In this document: piece by piece, positions 35,968 to 44,943 of the stretch
Layout: each line of letters opens with the position of its first letter
Numbering within the stretch: position 1 is the first letter of the stretch
Assembly: GCA_902793195.1 (NCBI GenBank)
Contig: CADBCS010000011.1
Span: 1-58,070 of the forward strand
Reading direction: 5' to 3'
Source: an uncultured Coriobacteriaceae bacterium
GTDB taxonomy: Bacteria > Actinomycetota > Coriobacteriia > Coriobacteriales > Atopobiaceae
Length of the DNA stretch: 58,070 nt
Notes under the pieces: generated by a model
What the model saw: the letters and a program-made list of their open reading frames with translations, nothing else
Database searches by the model: none
Told to the model about the DNA's origin: nothing
Made by a program: the position numbers and the translations under genes

Positions 35968-38900
35968 GGCAGCCCCCTCTCCCGCGCGTAGCGCTCGGCA
36001 AACGATCCCTTGGGCACGTGGACGCTCACCGATGCCAGATGGCTTGTCTCGTCGGGCTTGGCTGGGTCAACCGGCCATGCGATGACCGAGACCGACTCGG
36101 GCAGATAGAGGTCGCTCACCAGCGGGGCGTGTTCCAAGACGTCGCCGTCCACCACCTTGACCCCGGTGGGAACGTGTACCTCCCCGGCATACCCGCTGGC
36201 GCACGCAACGATGTGCGTGCCGTCGGCAGTCAGCAGCAAGGGTCCCTCCGCCTTGTAGCTCGCGTTTTGCTCGTCGACAACAAACCCGGTGAAGGACAGA
36301 CCCTTAAACGCGTCCTTGCCGACCTCGTCCACATAGAAGCCGATGGTCATCTGGTCCGTGGCGACGGGGGAAAGGTCGCCCGCATCCTCTATCGAATAGC
36401 CGCTCTCGAATGCCCTGCTGCCAATGCGTTCCATATGCTTGGGAAGCATCAGGCCCTCGTACCCACCGATTTGGCAAAACGCCGTTGCCCCAACCTCCGT
36501 GAGGTCGCGTGGCATGTCATCGCGCAACACGAGCTTCTTGCATCCGCTGAACGCACTTGCCCCGATGACCGCGATGCCCTTGTTGAAGGTCACGCGCTCG
36601 AGCTCCTCGCATTCGTAGAATGCGTTCTCGCCTATCTCCTCCACGCTCGGCGCCATCGTCACGCTCGTTAGCGAACCACTTTTGAACGCGTTGCGCTCAA
36701 TGCGCTCGACGCCCTTGGGCACGGTGAAGCTGCCAGCCGCCTCTTTGGGATATGCCAGCAGCGTCGTGCCGTCGGCTGTAAGGAGCGCACCATCCACAAC
36801 CTTGAGCGCCTTGTTGTGTGGGTCGACCTCGATGCGTTTGAGTCCCGAGAATCTTCCCAGCCCCTCGTCACCGATGTCGGCAAGCGAGGCGGGCAGCACC
36901 AATTCCTCGACGGAAGAATCAAATGAGTCCCGCACATCCAGCCCAGTCACCGCGACGCCAGCGAACTCGCCTGGCACAGTTAGGACCTTCTTCTGGTACG
37001 TAGCGTCTGGGTCCCGCTCCACGCCCTTGAGCACGGCGTGGTCCCTATAGACCCAGAACGTGAGATTGTAGCCATCGTGCGACTCGGTTACGTCTTCGTG
37101 GCGAAGCGCATCCACGTCCGTGTTGGTGTCGCAGGGCATGCGGTTATGCTCGGCGAACTGCTGCCCGTAGGAATCCTGCGCCGCATGGATCGTATATGCA
37201 TACTCTTTTTCGTTGGAGTCGCTGATGCTTGCAGAGGGGAAGCAATTCGTGTCGCAGCGCGTGAGCGAGGCCGGCAGAACGAAGTCCACACCGGAACTGG
37301 GATAGTCGCGGAAGATGAAGGGGTCCAGGGCCGTCACGCCTTCCGGAACGACATACACGTCCCCTCTGCCCCGGGGCATCTCGAGCAGCGTGTCTCCCGC
37401 CGCGTTGAGCAGCGCGCCGTCCCGACTCCTGTACCGCTCGTTTTTCTCGTCGACGTCTATGGACTGGAGCGACAGCCCGTCGAACGCCTGCGCACCGATG
37501 TAGGAGACCTGCGGCCCAACGCTCACGTGGTCCACTGGCGCCCGGCTCTCGTACACTCCATCATTGCCACCAAAGGCTAGGGCGCCAATGCTTCGCAGCC
37601 CCTTGGGCAGCTCGATGGATGACAGGTGCTCACAGCCATAGAACGCCGCCCTGTCGATGGTCGTCAGAGTGTCGGGCAGATCGACCCGCTCGATGTTGGA
37701 ACCCGCAAATGCGCCATAACCGATGGTCGTTACCCCCTGCGGCACGGCATACGAGGTGCCTTTTGCATGTGGGTACGCTATGAGCGTCTTCTTGTTGGCG
37801 CTCATCAGCACGCCGTCAACCGCAGTCGCCGCGACACATCCCTTGGCAACCGTAAAGGCCTCGAGATATGTCATCTCGCTAAAGGCCGCCGGGGCGATGT
37901 GCGTGAGCGAGGCCGGCAACGAGATGGAGTAGACGCCCGTCCTTGCGAACGCGCGTTGCCCGATGCTCGTTATGCCCTCGGGCACCACCAGCTCGTCAAG
38001 GTACCCACACCCGTAGAACGCCCCGTTTCCGATGGACGTGACGGGCATGCCGTCGACCTCGGTGGGAATGGCGACGGTCCAGTCCTCGCCCTCGTACTTG
38101 GAGAGCTCCAGGTGATCGTCGACCTGAGTGAACGTGAGCTCGCCGAGGTCGGTCTTTTGCGTGACCGTACGCTCCTTGTGGGCATCGTCAAAGACGACCG
38201 GCATGTCGGCCGGCTCCAGCGCGTGGCGGTCGCCGTTCACGTCCGTGAGCACGACCTGACACGCCCACTTCCCCTCGATGTGGGACGCGTGGGCAAGGGT
38301 GAACTCGAATCCGTCCTCGATGGGAGACTCGTATCTCGAGCTAGACTTGAATTCCCACTCGTCCCACGGAAGCAGCTGCCCGCTTGCGTCGTAGACGGGC
38401 GAGCTGTAGAAGTCGGGAATGCGCACATGGGAGTAGCGGCTCACGTCTATGGTGTTCTTGCCGCCAACGCCCACGGAATCGTCGCTCACCTGGACGGACC
38501 CAATCGACACCGAATTGGAGCCTTCGTCCACCTGCACGGCGATCGAGAAGGCCTCGTCGGTGGCCAGCCCTCCGCCAAAGTCGCCTGCGGACAACAGTTT
38601 CATATAGTCGTTGACGTAAGTCACCTTGCCATCCGCGTCGTCAATCTGCTCCATATGCGTGGGAATCGCCTTGCCGATGTCAGTCTTCACCGCAATGAGG
38701 GGCGGATCGGCCGGGACGTGCAGCACGCCGTTCTCGTCGGGCTGCATGCGGACGTTCGCCGTGAGGAGGCGATATCTGCCGGGGACCTCGTACTGCAGCA
38801 CGGTGTACGTTGCCGTCGCCAGCGCGTACACCTGCTCGTCGGACAGCGTCACCTCAAGGCCATCGCCCGTGGCCACAGGCTGGGGTACCGTCCAGTCCAC

Positions 38901-40424
38901 GGAGGAGGTCGCGAGCCACTCGGCCGTGGACGCCTCGACGAACGCGTCGTACGCACGGGAGAACCCTCCGGCAGCGGCCGGCCCCTCCGTCGTGGCGGCG
39001 CTCTTTTGCGCGTCCGCGCTGGCGGTGGCGTCCGCGCTGGTGGCGGTGTCCGCGAGCTGCCGGAAGGTCTCGTAGAGCTCTCGGTTGTCGCCCGGCAGGT
39101 ACAGCGAGACGCCCGACGTTCTCTCCACGTTTGCCGCATGGCTCACCACGAGCCTCTTGAGCGCGCTTTGCAGGGCGGCAACCTGCTCCGGGAACTGCTC
39201 CTCCAGATGCGTCGCATAGTCGCCGAGGTCCACGAGGTCGTATCCCGCAGACCGGCCGTTGGACGCCACGAGCCCGAACGTCTTGGTGGCCATGCGGCCG
39301 CGGCTCAGGTCGGCATAACCGCCGTTGCGGATGGACTCGGTGGCCTCAGCGAGCAGGTCGTCCAGCGCGGCGACGGCGTCGTCTGCCTGCGACAGGTCGC
39401 AGCACGAGAGCGTCGTGTCGGGATTGGACACCTCGGTCTGGGCGCTCCGATAGTAGTCGTCGTACGCGTCCACGATCGCCTTGCCGATCTCCTGTGGGTC
39501 CACCGACTGGTTGAGCGTCTGGAGGAACGCGTAGTCCCACCCGGCACCAGGCTCCGTCTCCTCGGAGGCCACCAGGTAGTCCGCATACGTCTTCCAAAGA
39601 TGCATGTTCTCGATGGACCCCATGAGGCAGGCATCGAACCCCACCCAGTCGAAGCGTCGCTTCTTGCCACCCGCAAAGGGCGAGTCCTCCAGGGCCTCCC
39701 GCATCTCGTCGAGCAGCAGGCCGTCTCCCCCATGCAGCTCGTCGTTGCCATAGCCCCACACCGGACCACCCCCATGGTCCCAAAACACGATGGAGGTATG
39801 CTCCGCGGGATAGTGCTCGTCGCAGTAGCTCAAGAATGCCGAGAGCGTTTGGGGGGCTCCCATGCTCACGTCCTGCTCAGTCTGGGCGACGATGCGGTCG
39901 TCCTCGGGGCGCGAGAGGTCCAGGACGCTGTTGTGCCCGGCGGGGATGTTGGAGTTCCAGCGCTCGGAGCCGCCCGCATACACCACGACGTTCGTCTGGG
40001 TCAGGTCGATGCCGGATTCCAGCATCTCGGTGAGGTCGGCCGTGGCGGCCGCATTCCTGCTCTCCAGGTTGGAGCCGATCATGTACACCATGAGCGTGTA
40101 GCGCTTGCTCCCCTTCACGTTCGGCACGACCTCGTGCAGCGCTGCGGCCTTCTTGTCCACGCGCACCGTCTTTTGGGAGATCGCGTCGCGGTACGACTTC
40201 TCGCGCGACAGCGCGGCGCGGGTCATGTGCCGTGTGGAACCCGCGGTGTCGCCGCCAACGACGTTGGTCGCGATCTCTGGTGACGAACAAGCGGCGAGCG
40301 GCAATGCCACGACGAGCAGCAGCGCCACCCAAAGCAGGGCGACGCGACGTCGGCTCGCGATGCGGTATCGGCTCACGGCGCGTCGCCGGTTCTCTCCCCC
40401 ATGTCGTGCGAACGGCAGGCCCAT
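35952..40424 (-). CDS. Lipoprotein C11 (clostripain-family) cysteine protease with BspA/LRR_5 repeats
   Basis: 1490 residues. The signal ends in lipobox LAAC with Cys46. The C11 protease domain (about 105-480) starts YTLMVYMIGSNLES and carries the catalytic dyad His217 in FWDHGGG and Cys266 in FDACLMGS. A beta-rich linker domain and two blocks of LRR_5 repeats fill the rest. Clostripain-type enzymes cut after Arg or Lys. The Cys and His motifs are intact, so activity is expected at the cell surface. GGAGAGGTGG precedes ATG 40424; the ATG at 40505 is unlikely because the signal peptide starts later. It overlaps the next gene. Confidence 0.9.
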   Translation of the reverse strand: MGLPFARHGGENRRRAVSRYRIASRRRVALLWVALLLVVALPLAACSSPEIATNVVGGDTAGSTRHMTRAALSREKSYRDAISQKTVRVDKKAAALHEVVPNVKGSKRYTLMVYMIGSNLESRNAAATADLTEMLESGIDLTQTNVVVYAGGSERWNSNIPAGHNSVLDLSRPEDDRIVAQTEQDVSMGAPQTLSAFLSYCDEHYPAEHTSIVFWDHGGGPVWGYGNDELHGGDGLLLDEMREALEDSPFAGGKKRRFDWVGFDACLMGSIENMHLWKTYADYLVASEETEPGAGWDYAFLQTLNQSVDPQEIGKAIVDAYDDYYRSAQTEVSNPDTTLSCCDLSQADDAVAALDDLLAEATESIRNGGYADLSRGRMATKTFGLVASNGRSAGYDLVDLGDYATHLEEQFPEQVAALQSALKRLVVSHAANVERTSGVSLYLPGDNRELYETFRQLADTATSADATASADAQKSAATTEGPAAAGGFSRAYDAFVEASTAEWLATSSVDWTVPQPVATGDGLEVTLSDEQVYALATATYTVLQYEVPGRYRLLTANVRMQPDENGVLHVPADPPLIAVKTDIGKAIPTHMEQIDDADGKVTYVNDYMKLLSAGDFGGGLATDEAFSIAVQVDEGSNSVSIGSVQVSDDSVGVGGKNTIDVSRYSHVRIPDFYSSPVYDASGQLLPWDEWEFKSSSRYESPIEDGFEFTLAHASHIEGKWACQVVLTDVNGDRHALEPADMPVVFDDAHKERTVTQKTDLGELTFTQVDDHLELSKYEGEDWTVAIPTEVDGMPVTSIGNGAFYGCGYLDELVVPEGITSIGQRAFARTGVYSISLPASLTHIAPAAFSEMTYLEAFTVAKGCVAATAVDGVLMSANKKTLIAYPHAKGTSYAVPQGVTTIGYGAFAGSNIERVDLPDTLTTIDRAAFYGCEHLSSIELPKGLRSIGALAFGGNDGVYESRAPVDHVSVGPQVSYIGAQAFDGLSLQSIDVDEKNERYRSRDGALLNAAGDTLLEMPRGRGDVYVVPEGVTALDPFIFRDYPSSGVDFVLPASLTRCDTNCFPSASISDSNEKEYAYTIHAAQDSYGQQFAEHNRMPCDTNTDVDALRHEDVTESHDGYNLTFWVYRDHAVLKGVERDPDATYQKKVLTVPGEFAGVAVTGLDVRDSFDSSVEELVLPASLADIGDEGLGRFSGLKRIEVDPHNKALKVVDGALLTADGTTLLAYPKEAAGSFTVPKGVERIERNAFKSGSLTSVTMAPSVEEIGENAFYECEELERVTFNKGIAVIGASAFSGCKKLVLRDDMPRDLTEVGATAFCQIGGYEGLMLPKHMERIGSRAFESGYSIEDAGDLSPVATDQMTIGFYVDEVGKDAFKGLSFTGFVVDEQNASYKAEGPLLLTADGTHIVACASGYAGEVHVPTGVKVVDGDVLEHAPLVSDLYLPESVSVIAWPVDPAKPDETSHLASVSVHVPKGSFAERYARERGLPWVVD

Positions 40425-40526
40425 GGCCACCTCTCCCCCCGTTTTGCCCTCGTATGTCAGAATGCGAACGACAACGCCGATGGTCGCCGTTCGCATCCAG
40501 CTCACTAATGCCTTTGACTCCGTCCC

Positions 40527-41912
40527 TTAGGACGCATACGCGTACTCCGTTCCCGTTGCCGTGGGAAGCAGCGCCATGAGCTTGTCGTACCCTGGCTGGC
40601 TGGATAGCTTGTCGGCGCGAGTGTGTACGGTCGGCTCGACCGGCTGGAGCGCCTTGCCGTCCGAGAACACGAACATCGTCGCCGTCGTGGGCTCGTAGTC
40701 GCTCATCTGCGCCGTCGTGAGGTTGTAGTAGGCGTGATCGAGCGCGTCACAATACGCTTGGTTGCCAAAGGCGGCATCGAGGTAGGGAATCAACTCGTTG
40801 GTGGGATCGTCCTGCTTGGCCGCCGCAAGAGCTTCTCTCCAGGTCTGGGTCTGGTCATCCCACGTGGAGTCAACCTCGTACCATTCTTCACCAAGCTTGA
40901 CCATCGACCATGCGTGGGGGCCGGTACCCGACTTCGAGGAGCCTCCTTCGCCGAGCACGACCGCCGCATCGATGCCTGCTTGCTGCAGCAGGTACACGAA
41001 TGCCTGAGAGTAACCGTCACACACCGCCATGTGAGGCATGCCTGAGCTGTTTTCCACCAGCGCGCCATAGGCGGTGTGAGCCAAGTCGTTCGTCTCGCTC
41101 TTTACGGCCTCGTCGTCGTACGTCACCATGGCAATGAGCTTGTCGTGAATCTGGCGGGCAATCTGGTAGTCGCTACCCTCCAGGTCGATGTCGTTCATAA
41201 AGCTGTCAACCGCATCGTTGAACGCCTTCATTTCGTTCTCGTAGCGCTTGTAGGGCTTGTCAAGATAGAATATGTACTCGTTGCTGGTTTTGTGGGGCTT
41301 GCCGATGTTCATTGTGACCTCGAGCCCGTTGTATGCCCAGAAGAACTCGGGATGGTCGTATTGGACGGCGAGCCACGCAAGGGAGACGTCGTCCAGGAAC
41401 TCGTCCTCGTCCTCGGTGCTCTTGAGCTTGAGGCTAAAGTACGCATCGGCGTTCGTGGGGTCGCTAAACAGCGAATAGATGACGTCGTACAGTTCCTTGA
41501 GATCACCCGAAAGCTGGCTCTTAAAATAGAAGTTCTTGGCCTTGTTTACGAGCAGCGACTTCTCGGGGGCCTTGTACGCACGAATCGCGCGATCGACCTT
41601 CTCGGTCTCCGTCGCGGTAAGCTCTGTGGGGCTGTCGGGCGCATCGAAGATCTCCAGCGAGCCCGTCGGCAACCCCGCGCTAAAGGACTTGAGCGCATCC
41701 GCCGAGAGCGCCTCCGTGGAGGTGGCCGCATCGGGAGCGGTGGCGGCTGGCTCCCCACTGGCCGCAGGCGTGTTGCTCGGCGCCTGATTGCCACTCTGGC
41801 CACCACTCTGATTGCCACACCCAACCATCACGCACACGCTAAGCAGCAGGGCGAAGAGCCCCGCAATGGCGATTCCTGCCGACGCACGCGTCCGTCTTCT
41901 CGTGTCACCCAT
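40527..41912 (-). CDS. Lipoprotein with transglutaminase-like domain
   Basis: 461 residues. A lipoprotein signal ends VMVGC with Cys32, followed by a Ser/Ala/Pro linker. The transglutaminase/protease-like fold covers roughly 240-360, with the triad Cys in AVCDGYS (near 298), His in GPHAWSMV (near 332) and Asp in YEVDSTWDD (near 349). These residues are all present, so it may act as a peptidase or cross-linking enzyme at the surface. It lies 102 bases upstream of the C11 protease gene on the same strand and could be the first gene of that cluster; no terminator is seen in between. Confidence 0.85.
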   Translation of the reverse strand: MGDTRRRTRASAGIAIAGLFALLLSVCVMVGCGNQSGGQSGNQAPSNTPAASGEPAATAPDAATSTEALSADALKSFSAGLPTGSLEIFDAPDSPTELTATETEKVDRAIRAYKAPEKSLLVNKAKNFYFKSQLSGDLKELYDVIYSLFSDPTNADAYFSLKLKSTEDEDEFLDDVSLAWLAVQYDHPEFFWAYNGLEVTMNIGKPHKTSNEYIFYLDKPYKRYENEMKAFNDAVDSFMNDIDLEGSDYQIARQIHDKLIAMVTYDDEAVKSETNDLAHTAYGALVENSSGMPHMAVCDGYSQAFVYLLQQAGIDAAVVLGEGGSSKSGTGPHAWSMVKLGEEWYEVDSTWDDQTQTWREALAAAKQDDPTNELIPYLDAAFGNQAYCDALDHAYYNLTTAQMSDYEPTTATMFVFSDGKALQPVEPTVHTRADKLSSQPGYDKLMALLPTATGTEYAYAS

Positions 41913-42104
41913 ACAAATCCTCCCACTTCACGATTTATGGCACGCGACTCATGCCACACAATAAAGTCTGAAAAAAGCCTTACGCTTTGGCAAGCTGGAA
42001 TCGGCCAAACGGAAATGAGAGGGGGCTTTGGGTCCTCCGCTGATGCGGCAATGGGGGCCAAGGCCCTTTTCTCTCTTTGGGCTCTCTTCTTGGCTGCCGG
42101 CTGG

Positions 42105-43160
42105 CTACACCGTGCCAAAGGTGAGTATCGTACGGCTTTGGAACGGACGCTCGGGCGAGAACACCGGCTGACGGTACGTCGTGTGGTGGATGGCATTGGG
42201 AGTAAACTGCGTCTCGAGCGCGACGCCCGCATAGGCGCCATAGCTCGCGCCCTCCTTGGCGCCTTCCACACAAAGGCCCTCGGCGGTGTACACCTGAAGC
42301 GCGGGGAGGTCGGTCGCCACCTCCATGGAGATGCCAGTCTTGTCACCCACCAACATGGCGGCATGCTGCAGGCGCCTGCTGTCGCCGAGCAGGAAGTTAT
42401 GGTCGTAGTTGGTAAACCGCTTGGACATGTCGCGCCCGATGGCCTTGGGAAGACGGAAGTCGAACGGCGTGCCGCCCACGCTCACCTTGCGACCGTCGGG
42501 CAGCTTGCTCGCGCCCGTGGGGGTGTAGTACTCGGCGGCAATGTGCAGCGAGTGGCCCAGAACGTCTCCGCTGTCGTGTCCGTTGAGGTTCCAATACGCG
42601 TGATTGGTGAGGTTGATGACCGTCTGCAGGTCGGGCTGCGCGTCGTAGGTGATGATGAGCGAGTTGTCGTCGGTGAGCTTGTAGGTTACGCGCACGTCCA
42701 CTGCACCGGGAAAGCCCTGGTCGCCGTCGGGAGAGAGCAGGCCAAAGATCACGGTGTCCGCCGCGGCACCCTTGCGGCGGTTTCCCTTGCGCCCGATGAG
42801 CGCGCCCTCCCACAGGCGCTCGAACCACATGTCGCGCCCGCCGTGCAGCGTGTTGCCACCCTCGTTGGCGGTGAGCTCGTACGTCTTGCTGCCCAGTGTG
42901 AAGGAGGCGCCCTCAATGCGGTTGGTGCAGCGTCCCACGATGCCGCCCATGGCCGCGGAGTCGTGCTCATATCGGTCCACCTCGTCGAAGCCGAGCGCCA
43001 CGTCCACGAACTCGCCGTCGCGGTTGGGAACCCGCACCGAGACGATGGAGGCGCCCAGGTCGGTAACGTCCACCACCATGCCGTTTGCGTTGCGCATGCG
43101 ATACAGATGCGCAGGCATACCAGTGCGTGTGGGGCCAAAGTCGAGGGCGTGGACGGACAT
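42105..43160 (-). CDS. galM: Galactose mutarotase (aldose 1-epimerase)
   Basis: 351-residue enzyme interconverting alpha and beta anomers of galactose or glucose in the Leloir pathway. Family motifs are present: NRIEGASFTLGSKTYELTANEGGNTLHGG with the first catalytic His, INLTNHAYWNLNGHDSGDVLGH with the second, and DHNFLL plus VYTAEGLCVEG near the C-terminus. AAGGAG upstream sets ATG 43160; the in-frame ATG at 43256 has no supporting signal. No gal kinase or transferase genes are adjacent. Confidence 0.93.
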   Translation of the reverse strand: MSVHALDFGPTRTGMPAHLYRMRNANGMVVDVTDLGASIVSVRVPNRDGEFVDVALGFDEVDRYEHDSAAMGGIVGRCTNRIEGASFTLGSKTYELTANEGGNTLHGGRDMWFERLWEGALIGRKGNRRKGAAADTVIFGLLSPDGDQGFPGAVDVRVTYKLTDDNSLIITYDAQPDLQTVINLTNHAYWNLNGHDSGDVLGHSLHIAAEYYTPTGASKLPDGRKVSVGGTPFDFRLPKAIGRDMSKRFTNYDHNFLLGDSRRLQHAAMLVGDKTGISMEVATDLPALQVYTAEGLCVEGAKEGASYGAYAGVALETQFTPNAIHHTTYRQPVFSPERPFQSRTILTFGTV

Positions 43161-43256
43161 AACGAACTCCTTGGCTTGCGGGCTTGCGTTACCTACAGTG
43201 TAACGCACGACTCGCACCGATGCAGCGCCATGGTCGCAGGCGGTCTGTGCCAACAC

Positions 43257-43365
43257 CGTCCGCAGGGGACGGTTCCATAGGGGACGGTCCCTTTCGGGCG
43301 GTGGTTCCGTAGGGGACCGTCCCTTCCGGGCGGACCGCCCGTAGGGGACGGTCCCCTGCGGGCGG
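43257..43365. repeat. Dispersed GGGGACGGTCCC repeat, four tandem copies
   Basis: Four units AGGGGACSGTyCC, each followed by a variant of TTCGGGCGG, fill the spacer between the DUF1275 stop and the galM start. This is the longest array of the family in the window. Confidence 0.75.
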
Positions 43366-44064
43366 TCACTCGCCCAGGTCGCGTGCGTTCATGCTGCGCA
43401 GGAGGGTGATGGTCGCCACCGCGCACGCGAGCAGGCCGACCGCGGGGAAGATTGCCCCGGCGTCCCAGACCTTGCAGGCAAACGTGCCAATGACGGCGCC
43501 CAGCGTAAAGACGACGATGATGCTCAAAAAGCGCGCGGCACGCATCAGCTGCGGGATGTCCTGGTGCATGGTGCCCGCATACAGACAGTCCACGAACTTG
43601 CGCAGGTTGCCTGTGCTCATGGTCGTTGCCATGGGGTCTCCCCTAAACGTGGTGAACGTCTCGTACTGCATGGCGGCGACAAACGCCACGATGCAGTTGG
43701 CCAGCATGTCCCACCCCTCGCCCTCGGGGATAAACCCAACCAGGGCAAGGCCGCACATCTCGACGAGCAGCACGCTGCGCCGCACGAGTCGGTGCCTGCG
43801 CAGGGCAAACAGCTCCTCAAGGCCAAGCGACGCGAACAGCCCCAGGGCAAAGGAGGCTATGGGGATGAGAAAGAAGAGGTAGGTGTCGTGCGCGCCATTG
43901 GCAAACGCGATGCCCAACTTTACGATGTTGCCCGTCTGCGCGTTGGCAAACACCCCACCACGCTCGAAATAGGTGTAGGCGTCCAGATACCCGCCGACTA
44001 TGGTGAGCAGGTAGGCGACCCGCAGCCGCTGAGAGGGGGCGAGCGCGCGCTGGTCGCTGGACAT
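43366..44064 (-). CDS. DUF1275 (YoaK-like) membrane protein
   Basis: 232 residues with about six membrane helices. The family signature GGYLDAYTYFERGGVFANAQTGNIVKLG is near the N-terminus, and FRGDPMATTMSTGNLRKFVDCL is the matching motif in the second half. The function of DUF1275 proteins is unknown; some are annotated as putative transporters. The ATG at 44064 is preceded by AGGAGG. It starts 33 bases after the HAD phosphatase gene and is probably in its operon. Confidence 0.88.
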   Translation of the reverse strand: MSSDQRALAPSQRLRVAYLLTIVGGYLDAYTYFERGGVFANAQTGNIVKLGIAFANGAHDTYLFFLIPIASFALGLFASLGLEELFALRRHRLVRRSVLLVEMCGLALVGFIPEGEGWDMLANCIVAFVAAMQYETFTTFRGDPMATTMSTGNLRKFVDCLYAGTMHQDIPQLMRAARFLSIIVVFTLGAVIGTFACKVWDAGAIFPAVGLLACAVATITLLRSMNARDLGE

Positions 44065-44097
44065 GCATCCTCCTTCTTGGTGCCGGGCGCCGCTGCC

Positions 44098-44862
44098 CTA
44101 GGCCATGAGATGGGCGATCGCCTCGGCCACGCTCCCCACCACGGTATCGGCCGCGTCCTTTACCTCCTGCGGAGACGTGTGGAACGTGTACGCCACGTCG
44201 GCCGCCTCAAGCAGGGGCAGGTCGTTGTATGAGTCTCCGATGCCGACCACGCGCTCGACGCCAAGCGCCTCTCGCACGATCTGCACACCGGTCCCCTTGG
44301 AGCAGCCAGCGGGAACGATGTCGACGCTCCCCTGGTTCTGGAAGGCCTCGACGCGCGAGCCAAACCGCTCGCGCACGTCGGCGCAGGCGACGCGTGCCGT
44401 CTCCGGGTCGCCCGCGAATTCAAGCGAGACGTCGTAGATGGGACCTTCCACCTCATCGAGCGACTGCAGGAGGCCTACGCCAGGGCCGACGGAGTAGCCC
44501 ACGCAGGCATACTGTGTGTTCGTTACCACGATGAACCCCACGCCCTCGCGCGCATAGCGTTCGTGGAGCGCCTGCACCACGTCGGGGTCTATCGTGCGCA
44601 CGCGCAGTGGCTCGAGGTTGCGGTCGAGCACCTGGGCGCCCGTGGTCACGATGTAGAAGTCGAGGTCGAGCTTGCCCTTGAGCGACTCGACGATGGAGAC
44701 CAGGGGCCTGCCCGTGCACACGCCAAACAGTCCGCCGGCAGCCTGATACGCTCGCACGGCCTCCAGATCGGCTGGGTCGTAGCGCTCGATGCCCAAGTTC
44801 CAGTCGCTCTCGCAGAGCGTACCGTCAAAGTCGGCGGCGAAAGCGGTGTTGCGTATGTTCAT
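44098..44862 (-). CDS. HAD-superfamily Cof-type phosphatase
   Basis: 254-residue haloacid-dehalogenase-fold phosphatase. Motif I is FAADFDGTL (near residue 10, nucleophile and acid Asp), motif II is VCTGRPLVS, the motif III Lys lies in GCSKGTGVQ, and motif IV is GDSYNDLPLLEAADVAY. The C2b cap between motifs II and III marks the Cof subfamily, which acts on sugar phosphates and related metabolites. GGAAGGGAATGAGGGC precedes ATG 44862. It lies between lysA and the DUF1275 gene. Confidence 0.9.
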   Translation of the reverse strand: MNIRNTAFAADFDGTLCESDWNLGIERYDPADLEAVRAYQAAGGLFGVCTGRPLVSIVESLKGKLDLDFYIVTTGAQVLDRNLEPLRVRTIDPDVVQALHERYAREGVGFIVVTNTQYACVGYSVGPGVGLLQSLDEVEGPIYDVSLEFAGDPETARVACADVRERFGSRVEAFQNQGSVDIVPAGCSKGTGVQIVREALGVERVVGIGDSYNDLPLLEAADVAYTFHTSPQEVKDAADTVVGSVAEAIAHLMA

Positions 44863-44943
44863 GCCCTCATTCCCTTCCGAACACGAAGGGGTATGCCCCC
44901 CTGCGACAGTTTGCCACGGGTGGCACACCCCACCACGACATTG

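Noticed and set aside
37626..40283. 885-codon plus-strand reading frame
   Set aside because: Antisense to the C11 protease gene, with no start signal or domain.
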